Positions 56,100 to 64,000 of a stretch of DNA of 64,000 nucleotides are shown in pieces. The stretch's first letter is position 1, and each line of letters opens with the position of its first letter. Under the pieces are notes generated by a model that saw only the letters and a program-made list of their open reading frames with translations, did no database searches and was not told the origin of the DNA. Source of the DNA: Duganella alba (GTDB taxonomy: Bacteria; Pseudomonadota; Gammaproteobacteria; Burkholderiales; Burkholderiaceae_D); contig NZ_WKJN01000012.1 in the NCBI RefSeq assembly GCF_009674495.1, positions 62,001 to 126,000 on the forward strand, written 5' to 3'. Both the position numbers and the translations under genes were made by a program.

Positions 56100-56986
56100 G
56101 CGCCGCCTTCGACGACTGGATGAAAACCGTGCAGGCCGGATCGGAAAACGATTTATCCGGTTTCCTGCCGTCGTCCGACACCATTCCCGCCAAGCTGCAC
56201 GAAGCGATGCGCTATGCGCTGCTGGGCGGCGGCAAGCGCGTGCGCCCGCTGCTGGTGTACGCGGCCGGCGCCCTGTTCGGCGCCGATGCGGCCACGTTGA
56301 GCCGCGCGGCGGCGGCGGTGGAAATGATCCACGCCTACTCGCTGGTGCACGACGACATGCCGTGCATGGACGACGACGCACTGCGCCGCGGCAAGCCGAC
56401 GGTGCACGTGGCCTACGACGAAGCGACCGCGCTGCTGGTCGGCGACGCGCTGCAGTCGCAAGCCTTCCTGGTGCTGGCCGAGACCGCCACCGTGCCGCCG
56501 GCGCGCGTGGCGGCGATGCTGCGCCTGCTGGCCCATGCCTCCGGCTCGGCCGGCATGTGCGGCGGCCAGGCCATTGATCTCGATAGCGTCGGCGTCAGCC
56601 TGACGCTGGAACAGCTGGAGTGCATGCACCAGCTGAAAACCGGCGCCCTGCTGCGCGCGTCCGTGGTGCTGGGCGCCCTGGCCGGCAAGGAGCTGGACGA
56701 CACGGAACTGAACGCGCTGAACATCTACGCGCGCGCCATCGGCCTGGCGTTCCAGGTGGTGGACGATGTGCTTGACGCGACGGCTGATTCGGCCACGCTG
56801 GGCAAAACCGCCGGCAAGGACGCCGCCGACAACAAACCGACCTACGTATCCATACTAGGTTTGGCGCCGTCGCGCGCACTGGCGGAAAAATTGCGGCTCG
56901 ACGCGCATGCAGCGCTCGCGCCGTTTGGAGAAAAAGCTTTGCGATTACGCGAACTCGCGGACCTGATCGTGCAGCGGAAGGCATAA
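56096..56986 (+). CDS. ispA: Farnesyl diphosphate synthase (polyprenyl synthetase)
   Basis: Prenyl transferase of 296 residues condensing IPP with DMAPP and GPP. The first aspartate-rich motif is DDMPCMDDD (about 86-94) and the second DDVLD (about 222-226). [10 protein letters not shown] binds pyrophosphate. It overlaps xseB by 4 nt and dxs begins one base after its stop codon. Confidence 0.95.
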   Translation: MSAAFDDWMKTVQAGSENDLSGFLPSSDTIPAKLHEAMRYALLGGGKRVRPLLVYAAGALFGADAATLSRAAAAVEMIHAYSLVHDDMPCMDDDALRRGKPTVHVAYDEATALLVGDALQSQAFLVLAETATVPPARVAAMLRLLAHASGSAGMCGGQAIDLDSVGVSLTLEQLECMHQLKTGALLRASVVLGALAGKELDDTELNALNIYARAIGLAFQVVDDVLDATADSATLGKTAGKDAADNKPTYVSILGLAPSRALAEKLRLDAHAALAPFGEKALRLRELADLIVQRKA

Positions 56987-58858
56987 ATGAACTTGCTCGA
57001 AAAAATAGAATCCCCGGCCGATGTACGCAAACTCTCGTACAGCCAACTGACGCCGCTGGCGCATGAACTGCGCGCCTACCTGCTCGATTCCGTGTCGAAG
57101 ACCGGCGGCCACCTGTCGTCCAATCTCGGCACGGTGGAATTGACGGTGGCGCTGCACTACGTGTTCAACACGCCGCACGACCGCATCGTCTGGGACGTGG
57201 GCCACCAGACCTACTCGCACAAGATCCTGACCGGCCGCCGCGAGCGCATGCACACGCTGCGCCAGCTGAACGGCATCTCGGGCTTCCCGAAACGCGACGA
57301 AAGCGAATACGACACCTTCGGCACCGCGCACTCGTCGACCTCGATTTCGGCGGCGCTGGGCATGGCGCAGGCGGCCAAGATCAAGGGCGAGCATCGCCAC
57401 GCCATCGCCGTCATCGGCGACGGTTCCATGACCGCCGGCATGGCGTTCGAGGCGCTGAACAACGCCGGCGTGCAGGACGACGTCAACCTGCTGGTGATCC
57501 TGAACGACAACGACATGTCGATCTCGCCGCCCGTCGGCGCGCTGAACCGCTATCTGGCGCGGCTGATGTCGGGACAGTTCTACGCCGCCGCCAAGAACGT
57601 CGGCAAATCGGTGCTGCCTGGCCCGGTGCTGGAGCTGGCCAAGAAGCTGGAAGAACATGCGAAGGGCATGGTGGTTCCGGCCACGATGTTCGAGGAATTC
57701 GGCTTCAACTACATCGGCCCGATCGACGGCCACGACCTGGAATCGCTGATCCCGACGCTGCAGAACATCAAGCAGTTGAAAGGCCCGCAGTTCCTGCACG
57801 TGGTGACCAAGAAGGGCCAGGGCTACAAGCTGGCCGAGGCCGAGCCTATCCTTTACCACGGCACCGGCAAGTTCAATCCGGCCGAAGGCATCAAGCCGGC
57901 GGTTGCGCCGTCGAAAAAAACCTACACCGAAGTATTCGGCGACTGGCTGTGCGACATGGCCGCCGCCGACAAGAAGCTGGTCGGCATCACGCCGGCCATG
58001 CGCGAAGGTTCGGGCATGGTGCGCTTCGACCAGGAATATCCTGACCGTTACTTCGACGTCGGCATCGCCGAGCAGCACTCGGTGACCTTCGGCGCCGGCC
58101 TGGCCTGCGAAGGCCTGAAACCGGTGGTGGCGATCTACTCGACCTTCCTGCAACGCGGCTACGATCAGCTGATCCACGACGTGGCGCTGCAAAACCTGGA
58201 CGTGACCTTTGCGCTGGACCGCGCGGGCCTGGTGGGCGCCGACGGCGCCACCCATGCCGGCAACTACGACATGGCCTACCTGCGCTGCATTCCGAACATG
58301 GTGGTGATGGCCGCATCGGACGAAAACGAATGCCGCCAGATGCTGACCACCGGCTACCACTACAACGGTCCGGCCGCGATACGCTATCCACGCGGCGCCG
58401 GCATCGGCGCGGTGATCAAGCCGGAACTGACGTCGATTGAAATCGGCAAGGGCGAAATCAAGCGCAGCGGCCAGAAGATCGCCATCCTGGCCTTCGGCTC
58501 GATGGTGGCGCCGTCCGTGGCCGCCGGCGAAACGCTGAACGCCACCGTGGCCAATATGCGCTTCGTCAAGCCGCTGGACGTGGAACTGGTCAAGCAGCTG
58601 GCCGCCGATCACGATTACTTCGTGACGGTGGAAGAGGGCTGCATCATGGGCGGCGCCGGCGCCGCCGTGGCGGAAGCGCTGGCCGCCGCAGGCCTCGCCA
58701 AGCCGATGCTGATGCTTGGCCTGCCGGACAAGTTCATCGACCATGGCGACCCGGTCAAGCTGCTGGCCAGCGTTGGCCTGGATGCCGCCGGCATCACCGC
58801 GTCGATCAAGCAGCGTTACCTGAGCGACGAACCGCGCCTGGTCGTCAATAACGGCTGA
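56987..58858 (+). CDS. dxs: 1-deoxy-D-xylulose-5-phosphate synthase
   Basis: TPP enzyme of 623 residues making DXP, the entry to the MEP isoprenoid pathway and a precursor of thiamine thiazole (used by thiG in this window) and pyridoxal. [18 protein letters not shown] is the TPP/Mg site, [10 protein letters not shown] precedes the central domain, and [15 protein letters not shown] is the transketolase motif. It overlaps the convergent SGNH hydrolase gene by 14 nt. Confidence 0.97.
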   Translation: MNLLEKIESPADVRKLSYSQLTPLAHELRAYLLDSVSKTGGHLSSNLGTVELTVALHYVFNTPHDRIVWDVGHQTYSHKILTGRRERMHTLRQLNGISGFPKRDESEYDTFGTAHSSTSISAALGMAQAAKIKGEHRHAIAVIGDGSMTAGMAFEALNNAGVQDDVNLLVILNDNDMSISPPVGALNRYLARLMSGQFYAAAKNVGKSVLPGPVLELAKKLEEHAKGMVVPATMFEEFGFNYIGPIDGHDLESLIPTLQNIKQLKGPQFLHVVTKKGQGYKLAEAEPILYHGTGKFNPAEGIKPAVAPSKKTYTEVFGDWLCDMAAADKKLVGITPAMREGSGMVRFDQEYPDRYFDVGIAEQHSVTFGAGLACEGLKPVVAIYSTFLQRGYDQLIHDVALQNLDVTFALDRAGLVGADGATHAGNYDMAYLRCIPNMVVMAASDENECRQMLTTGYHYNGPAAIRYPRGAGIGAVIKPELTSIEIGKGEIKRSGQKIAILAFGSMVAPSVAAGETLNATVANMRFVKPLDVELVKQLAADHDYFVTVEEGCIMGGAGAAVAEALAAAGLAKPMLMLGLPDKFIDHGDPVKLLASVGLDAAGITASIKQRYLSDEPRLVVNNG

Positions 58859-60107
58859 TCACCTCCGCCACGGCGGCGGCCATCGCTTCGTATCCGGCGT
58901 CGCCCGGATGCAGGTGGTCGCCGCTGTCGTAACGCGGCAGCATGCGCGACGGGTGGTCCGGGTCGCGCAGCAGCGCATCCATATCGGCCACCGCGTCGAA
59001 TTCCTGACTCTCCCTGATCCATCGATTGACCTGCCGGCGTAGTGCGTCCTTGGCGGGCGTGTAATAGCCTTCGATGGCCGTGCCTTCGAACGGCGGCAGC
59101 GTGGCGCCGATGATGCGCACCTTGCGCGCGTGCGCCTGCGCGATCAGCTGGCGGTAGACGGCGATGATGCGCTCCGCCGTCATCGGCGCTTCCTGCGGCG
59201 CGAACACGCTTTGCGGCCAGCCGATATCGTTAATCCCCATCAGCACCACTGCCGTTTGCACGCCGGGCTGCGCCAGCACGTCCTGCTCGAAGCGCGCGGC
59301 GGCGTTGACGCCCATGCGGTCGCCCAGCAGCCGCGCGCCCGAGATGCCGGCGTTGACGACGCCGACTCCGACGTCAACGCTAGGGCCAGGGCCAGGGCCA
59401 GGGCCAGGGCCAGGGCCAGGGCCAGCGCCTGCGTCGACACCAATGCTGAGGCGCGCGGCCAGATAATCCGGCCAGCGCCGGTCGCGGTCCGGCGTCGAGC
59501 CATTGCCGTCCGTGATCGAGTCGCCAAACGCCGCCACAGCCTGGGTTGGCTCCGCCGCATCCACCCAGATCCCGCTCAACAGCGCACGCCCATGCAGCGC
59601 TTGCGCCGTCTGCCACGTCACCGCGCCGGCCTGATTGCCTTCCACGATGGCGCCGGTCTGCTGCGCGCCCCAGTGAAAAGTCGCCAACGCTGTGCGCTCC
59701 GGCAGATACACGCTGACAGCCAGCTTCTCCAGCGCCGCCACCGGCATCTCCAAAGCGTCGCTCACCAAGGGCGCACCGGACGGAATGGCGACGCCACGCT
59801 GTCCGCCAAAAGTCAGCAAGCGTCCGGCCTCGCCGTCGCGCGCCAGCCGTGCCTCGCCGATCACCAGCGGCTGCGTGCTGTAGCGGTTCGACAGCACCAC
59901 CCGCACACGCCGCCCGCCAACGCTGATGCGCGCCGTTTCGCGCACGGTTTGCCGCTCCAGCGCAGCGGGAACGCCCGTCGGCAGCGCAAATTCCTGTTCG
60001 CCCCATGCCGCATGCGGGCTGGCCTGCCAGGTCGCGACCCAGTTATCCGCCGCAAGCAGTGGCCCGGCAATGACTGCGCATAGCGCGCCAGCGATAAATC
60101 TCTTCAT
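58845..60107 (-). CDS. Exported SGNH/GDSL hydrolase with Gly-Pro repeat
   Basis: Secreted esterase-like hydrolase of 420 residues with a signal peptide ending near GPLLA-A (about 19). An N-terminal beta domain (20-185) precedes the SGNH domain. The nucleophile is Ser197 (FGDSITDG), then [10 protein letters not shown] (Gly block), GINDIG (Asn block) and [10 protein letters not shown] (Asp-His). Residues 229-242 are seven Gly-Pro pairs encoded by a hexanucleotide repeat between blocks I and II. The ATG at 60107 has CAGGAGA upstream. Divergent from a LysR gene that may control it. Confidence 0.9.
   Translation of the reverse strand: MKRFIAGALCAVIAGPLLAADNWVATWQASPHAAWGEQEFALPTGVPAALERQTVRETARISVGGRRVRVVLSNRYSTQPLVIGEARLARDGEAGRLLTFGGQRGVAIPSGAPLVSDALEMPVAALEKLAVSVYLPERTALATFHWGAQQTGAIVEGNQAGAVTWQTAQALHGRALLSGIWVDAAEPTQAVAAFGDSITDGNGSTPDRDRRWPDYLAARLSIGVDAGAGPGPGPGPGPGPGPSVDVGVGVVNAGISGARLLGDRMGVNAAARFEQDVLAQPGVQTAVVLMGINDIGWPQSVFAPQEAPMTAERIIAVYRQLIAQAHARKVRIIGATLPPFEGTAIEGYYTPAKDALRRQVNRWIRESQEFDAVADMDALLRDPDHPSRMLPRYDSGDHLHPGDAGYEAMAAAVAEVISRY
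59382..59423. repeat. Hexanucleotide tandem repeat (AGGGCC)7
   Basis: Seven exact AGGGCC units, read on the minus strand as GGC-CCT codons for Gly-Pro. Copy-number change would alter linker length without breaking the frame. Confidence 0.9.
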
Positions 60108-60181
60108 GATTGCTCTCCTGTCGAAAAGCTCACGATAGGTCATTCCAATTGAGCGCAGAAGACGTATAAATTGACTATACT

Positions 60182-60200
60182 TCATTCAATTATGGAATGA
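60182..60200. promoter_or_regulatory. LysR-type operator dyad
   Basis: TCATTC and GAATGA, exact complements 7 bp apart, lie directly before the LysR start at 60207. A related TCATTCCAATT at 60139-60149 in the same divergent region may be a second site. The T-N11-A geometry suits a LysR protein. Confidence 0.55.
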
Positions 60201-60206
60201 GGTCGC

Positions 60207-61112
60207 ATGGACACTATCCGATCGCTACGCTGTTTTGTCCGCGCCGTGGAACTGGGCAGCCTGTCCGCCGTCGCGCGCGAAGAGGGAACGACGCAGCCGA
60301 CCATCAGCAAACTGATGGCGGGCCTGGAACGCGACCTCGGCGTGCGCTTGCTGGAGCGCAGCACCACCAGCCTGCAGCCGACGCCGCAGGGACGCCGCTT
60401 CTACCAGCGCGCGCTGGCCGTGCTGGCCGAGTACCAGGATGCCGTGGCCGAGGCGCGCGGCCAGACCGAAACGCCGGCCGGCCTGATACGCCTGAACGCG
60501 CCGGCCGCCTTCGGCCAGTTCCGCCTGAATGGTTTGCTGGCACCGTTCCTGGCGCAATATCCGCAGGTGGACATCGAACTGATACTCGACGACCGCATGG
60601 TCGATCTGGTCAAGGAAGGCGTGGACATCGCCGTCCGCCAGGGACGCCAGCTGCCGCCGGACGCCATCGCCAGGCTGGCCGGCACCTCGCCGCGCCAATT
60701 GGTGGCCGCGCCGTCCTACCTGAAAGCGCGCGGCAAACCGAAGCAGCCGCAGGATCTGGCGCGGCACGACTACATCCGCTTCGCCTGGCTGGTCGATGCC
60801 GATCTGCTCACATTGCACAATGGTGAACGCACCGAAACCGTCCAGACGCGTGGCCGCTACCGCGTCAACCATGCGCTGGCGATCCGCGAGAGTCTGGCGG
60901 CCGGCGGCGGTATCGGCCTGTGTCCCCTGTGGCTGGTGCAGGATCTGCTCAATGACGGCGCCTTGGTGCGCGTGCTGCCCGCGTGGCATGGACAACCGCA
61001 GCCGCTGCATCTGCTGTCGCCATCGCGCCGCTACCAGCCGTTGCGCGCACGCCTGCTGCTGGATTATCTGGCGGCGCAGATCGCACTGCTACCTGGATAC
61101 AACGCTTCCTGA
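60207..61112 (+). CDS. LysR family transcriptional regulator
   Basis: Regulator of 301 residues with an N-terminal winged helix (FVRAVELGSLSAVAREEGTTQPTISKLMAGLE, about 10-41, in family form) and an effector domain from about 90 (LIRLNAPAAFGQFRL). It belongs to the CrgA-like branch with long QxxDLV segments. It is divergent from the SGNH hydrolase and probably regulates it and itself through the dyad at 60182. Confidence 0.9.
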   Translation: MDTIRSLRCFVRAVELGSLSAVAREEGTTQPTISKLMAGLERDLGVRLLERSTTSLQPTPQGRRFYQRALAVLAEYQDAVAEARGQTETPAGLIRLNAPAAFGQFRLNGLLAPFLAQYPQVDIELILDDRMVDLVKEGVDIAVRQGRQLPPDAIARLAGTSPRQLVAAPSYLKARGKPKQPQDLARHDYIRFAWLVDADLLTLHNGERTETVQTRGRYRVNHALAIRESLAAGGGIGLCPLWLVQDLLNDGALVRVLPAWHGQPQPLHLLSPSRRYQPLRARLLLDYLAAQIALLPGYNAS

Positions 61113-61176
61113 AATTTTCTTGCCTATGGCGCAGGCTGTCCTATATTGATATAAACAGTTTATATCAGGGACTGGC

Positions 61177-61920
61177 ATGAAGCTGATTACCGCAGGCTTG
61201 ATGTTGTTGGCGATAGCGCTGCCGGCCGCCTCGCAGGTGCCGGAATCCGGCCGTGTGCAGGAACTGGTCTTCAGCGCCGCCGAAGTCGATGCGAGCATGG
61301 AGGAGCGCTACATCGACCGTACAGTGGATCTGGCCGCCGACGGCAAACTCGATGAGGACCGCGCGCTGCTGGCGCGCCTGCGCTACATCAGCGCCGAGTT
61401 GATACGTGTGGCTATCGAATTGAAACCAGAGGCCGCGCAGTGGCAATGGGAAGTACACACCACCAGCGATGTCGACGTGGATGCCCTGTGTCTGGCCGGC
61501 GGCAAGATTCTGGTCGGCAGCGCCTTCGTGCACAGGCTGGCGCTGACCGATGGCGAACTGGCGACGCTGCTGGCGCACGAAGTGGCGCATGCGGTGGCCG
61601 AGCATCACCGCGAAACCTTCTCCGAGGCGATGCTGCTGAACCGCTTTCCGGCCGTGCCGCTGGAAGTGGTGATGGCGCGGCTGGACAGCGACCTGTCGCT
61701 GCAAATCCGCCTGTCGAAACTATCCAGCCTGCAGGAATCCGAGGCCGATCATCTCGGTATGGTGCTGGCCCACCGCGCCGGCTGGGCGGCGGACGACATG
61801 GTCAGCTTCTACCGCAAGCTGGCCGATGGCGAGCAGACGGCGCTGCTCTCCGGCGCCTATCCCGCCAACGCTTCGCGCCTCAGCATGGCGCAGGGGATGG
61901 CGCGGCTGTTCGGCGATTAG
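61177..61920 (+). CDS. M48 family metalloprotease, exported
   Basis: Zinc protease of 247 residues with a signal peptide ending near LPAAS (about 19). HEVAH at 134-138 and E189 within ESEADHLG are the zinc ligands, as in BepA/Oma1-type proteases. It lacks the TPR repeats of BepA, so a role in outer-membrane protein quality control is possible but unproven. It overlaps the convergent adenosyltransferase gene by 4 nt. Confidence 0.88.
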   Translation: MKLITAGLMLLAIALPAASQVPESGRVQELVFSAAEVDASMEERYIDRTVDLAADGKLDEDRALLARLRYISAELIRVAIELKPEAAQWQWEVHTTSDVDVDALCLAGGKILVGSAFVHRLALTDGELATLLAHEVAHAVAEHHRETFSEAMLLNRFPAVPLEVVMARLDSDLSLQIRLSKLSSLQESEADHLGMVLAHRAGWAADDMVSFYRKLADGEQTALLSGAYPANASRLSMAQGMARLFGD

Positions 61921-62471
61921 CCGCGTTTGCGTTCGTGCTGCCACAGCACGTCGCTGCCGCCGGCGTAGCGGTTCAACACGCGCGACAGCACAAACAGCAG
62001 GTCCGACAGGCGGTTCACGTACTGGCGCGGATGTTCGTGGATGGTCTCCGCCTTGCCCAGCGTGACAATGGCGCGTTCAGCGCGACGGCAGACGGTGCGG
62101 CACACATGCGCCTGCGACGCGGCGCGCGAGCCGGCCGGCAGGATGAATTCCGTCAGCGGCGGCAGCGTGGCGTTGTACTTGGCCAGCAGCGTATCCAGCC
62201 GCTCGACGTGCGCTTCCTTGATCATCTGATAGCCGGGAATGCACAACTCGCCGCCCAGGTCGAACAGATCGTGCTGGATCGTGACCAGCTCGTCGCGCAG
62301 ATCGGCCGGCATCTCCTCGCACAGCAGCAGGCCCAGATGCGAATTCAATTCGTCCACTTCGCCGATGGCGGTGATGCGCACGCTATCCTTGTCCGTGCGG
62401 CTGCCGTCGCCCAGACCGGTCGTGCCGCCGTCACCGGTACGCGTAGCAATTTTAGAGAGTCGGTTGCCCAT
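61917..62471 (-). CDS. Cob(I)yrinic acid a,c-diamide adenosyltransferase, PduO type
   Basis: Transfers the adenosyl group from ATP to cob(I)alamin. It is 184 residues. IATRTGDGGTTGLGDG binds ATP, IGEVDELNSHLG and CRTVCRRAERAIV are the conserved helices and VNRLSDLLFVLSRVLN the C-terminal signature. The start ATG at 62471 gives MGNRLSKIATRTGD with AAGGA upstream. The enzyme implies use of adenosylcobalamin, though no B12 synthesis genes are in the window. Confidence 0.93.
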   Translation of the reverse strand: MGNRLSKIATRTGDGGTTGLGDGSRTDKDSVRITAIGEVDELNSHLGLLLCEEMPADLRDELVTIQHDLFDLGGELCIPGYQMIKEAHVERLDTLLAKYNATLPPLTEFILPAGSRAASQAHVCRTVCRRAERAIVTLGKAETIHEHPRQYVNRLSDLLFVLSRVLNRYAGGSDVLWQHERKRG

Positions 62472-62559
62472 AATATTCAGTCCTTGATGGCGATGCACCG
62501 AAGAATACAACAAATGGGCTTACAATCGTGGCTCCATCTGTGTTTTCAGGTGCATGACC

Positions 62560-64000
62560 ATGAACACTGTTTCCGATCTTGTCTCCCGGCGTGCGCAGGT
62601 TGCTGCGGCGTTGCAGCATGTGCTGCCGCAGCGCGCTGTGCTGTCGGCTCCGGAGGATACGCGTCCTTATGAATGCGATGGTCTGGCGGCATATCGGCAG
62701 CTGCCGATGATCGTCGTGCTGCCCGATACCGAGGCGCAGATTGTTGCGGTGCTCAAGGTGTGCCGCGACCTGAACGTGCCCATCGTGCCGCGTGGCGCGG
62801 GCACCGGTTTGTCCGGCGGTGCGATGCCGATTGCCGACGGCGTGGTGCTGTCGACCGCGCGCCTGAACCGCATCGTGCGCATGGACGCTTATTCGCGGAC
62901 GGCGGTGGTGCAGCCGGGCGTGCGTAACCTGGCGATCTCGGAAGCGGCGGCGCAGCATGGCTTGTACTACGCTCCCGATCCGTCGTCGCAGATCGCCTGC
63001 ACCATCGGCGGCAATGTGGCGGAAAATTCCGGTGGCGTGCATTGCCTGAAGTACGGCCTGACCGTGCACAACGTGCTGCGCGTGCGCGTGGTGACCATCG
63101 ACGGCGACGTGGTGGAATTGGGCAGCGAGGCGCTCGATGCGCCGGGACTGGACCTGCTGTCGGTGTTTATCGGCTCCGAGGGCATGCTGGGCATCGTCAC
63201 CGAAGTGACGGTCAAGCTGGTGCCCAAGCCGGCCACCGCGCGCGTGATCATGGCGTCGTTCGATGAAGTGGTGAAGGGCTGCCATGCGGTGGAGGCGCTG
63301 ATCGCGGCGGGCATCATTCCCGCTGGCCTGGAGATGATGGACCAGACGTCTTCGCGCATGGTGGAGCCGTTCGTCAAGGCCGGCTACGACACCGATGCTG
63401 CCGCCATCCTGCTGTGCGAAGCCGACGGCACCATCGAGGAAGTGGAAGAGGAAATCGCCCGCATGTCGGCGGTGCTGAACCAGGCCGGCGCCAGCGCGAT
63501 CGCGGTCTCGCAGTCGGAGGCGGAGCGGCTGAAGTTCTGGTCCGGCCGCAAAAACGCCTTTCCCGCCGCCGGCCGCATCTCGCCGGATTACTACTGCATG
63601 GACGGCACCATTCCACGCAAGCGGCTGGGCGAGGTGCTGGCGGGGATCGCTGCGATGGAGATCAAGTACGGCCTGCGCTGCGCGAACGTATTCCACGCGG
63701 GCGACGGCAATCTGCATCCGCTGATCCTGTTCAACGCGAATATTCCGGACGAGTTCCAGCGCGCCGAAGCCTTCGGCGCCGAGATCCTGGCGCTGTGCGT
63801 GGAGGTCGGCGGCACCATCACCGGCGAACATGGCGTGGGCATCGAGAAGATCGATTCGATGTGCGTGCAGTTTGCGCCGGCGGAGCTGGAGGCGTTCTTC
63901 TCCGTCAAGCGCAGCTTCGACCCGCATGGCCTGCTCAATCCCGACAAGGCGATCCCCACGCTGCACCGCTGCGCCGAATTCGGCAAGATGCGCGTCAGCG
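62560..64000 (+). CDS. glcD: FAD-linked glycolate/lactate oxidase subunit GlcD-like, C-terminus outside window
   Basis: FAD-binding PCMH-type oxidase. The first 480 residues are present. PRGAGTGLSGGAMP and ACTIGGNVAENSGGVHCLKYG are the FAD-binding blocks, HAGDGNLHPLILF and GGTITGEHGVGIEK the catalytic and C-terminal conserved blocks. The sequence is typical of GlcD, with D-lactate dehydrogenase as the alternative. ATG at 62560 is 9 nt after AGG. ATG at 62554 is also in frame. glcE and glcF would be expected just beyond the window. Confidence 0.93.
   Translation, partial: MNTVSDLVSRRAQVAAALQHVLPQRAVLSAPEDTRPYECDGLAAYRQLPMIVVLPDTEAQIVAVLKVCRDLNVPIVPRGAGTGLSGGAMPIADGVVLSTARLNRIVRMDAYSRTAVVQPGVRNLAISEAAAQHGLYYAPDPSSQIACTIGGNVAENSGGVHCLKYGLTVHNVLRVRVVTIDGDVVELGSEALDAPGLDLLSVFIGSEGMLGIVTEVTVKLVPKPATARVIMASFDEVVKGCHAVEALIAAGIIPAGLEMMDQTSSRMVEPFVKAGYDTDAAAILLCEADGTIEEVEEEIARMSAVLNQAGASAIAVSQSEAERLKFWSGRKNAFPAAGRISPDYYCMDGTIPRKRLGEVLAGIAAMEIKYGLRCANVFHAGDGNLHPLILFNANIPDEFQRAEAFGAEILALCVEVGGTITGEHGVGIEKIDSMCVQFAPAELEAFFSVKRSFDPHGLLNPDKAIPTLHRCAEFGKMRVS

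Noticed and set aside
59382..59423. Hexamer repeat considered as a replication or binding-site array
   Set aside because: It is wholly inside the SGNH hydrolase coding frame and encodes a clean Gly-Pro run.

Overview
The window is a 64-kb, GC-rich (low-to-mid 60s percent by eye), gene-dense piece of a betaproteobacterial chromosome. Gene content and order (dusB-fis-purH-ruvC, an aromatic-ring dioxygenase beside xseB-ispA-dxs, BPSS1780-type membrane gene-thrB-DUF2782-polA) point to Burkholderiales, most likely Oxalobacteraceae of the Duganella/Massilia/Janthinobacterium kind. The genus is inferred from recall of synteny, not from a search. No rRNA, tRNA, prophage, insertion sequence or CRISPR array was seen. 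Both window edges cut a gene: a flavin monooxygenase on the left and a glycolate-oxidase-type FAD protein on the right.

Layout. 0-2.6 kb: a TetR regulator and divergent monooxygenase around a palindromic operator, then anmK. 2.6-8.4 kb: an M23 murein peptidase, divergent from a tightly overlapping tyrS-dtd-PEBP-phosphatase run, then dusB-fis. 8.5-13.8 kb: purH, then ruvC-ruvA and ruvB, with a broken phosphoribosyltransferase gene and an overlapping small gene wedged between ruvA and ruvB. 13.8-20 kb: LysR-SDR, ybaN, a secreted ThuA-like protein, DUF2147 and an M1 aminopeptidase. 20-24.7 kb: a TonB-dependent receptor with a strong promoter containing an operator-like palindrome, a YheO/DauR-like regulator and a PLP-dependent hydroxy-amino-acid dehydratase. 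24.7-31.6 kb: valS, a dienoyl-CoA isomerase and a seven-bladed-propeller diguanylate cyclase.

31.6-36.4 kb: a TPP riboswitch drives thiC-thiS-thiG-thiD-thiE, which lacks an adjacent dehydroglycine-forming gene (thiO/thiH). 36.4-42.1 kb: two receiver proteins (one with an ANTAR domain), a sugar 1-dehydrogenase, glutathione-dependent formaldehyde dehydrogenase and an M56/BlaR1-like membrane peptidase without a BlaI partner. 42.1-50.4 kb: uvrD-type helicase, thrB, polA and an exported dienelactone hydrolase. 50.5-55.5 kb: ZIP transporter, GST, a ParD/ParE-like toxin-antitoxin pair, mercaptopyruvate sulfurtransferase, an EamA exporter and a Rieske oxygenase. 55.8-64 kb: xseB-ispA-dxs (isoprenoid supply), an SGNH hydrolase divergent from a LysR regulator, an M48 protease, a PduO-type cobalamin adenosyltransferase and glcD.

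Most of the window is housekeeping sequence. The parts that deserve attention are the ruvA/ruvB insertion with a single TGA in a phosphoribosyltransferase and a 137-nt out-of-frame overlap; the receptor-regulator-dehydratase cluster with several perfect inverted repeats; a dispersed hairpin repeat present twice in opposite orientation; and several start or stop codons embedded in perfect inverted repeats.
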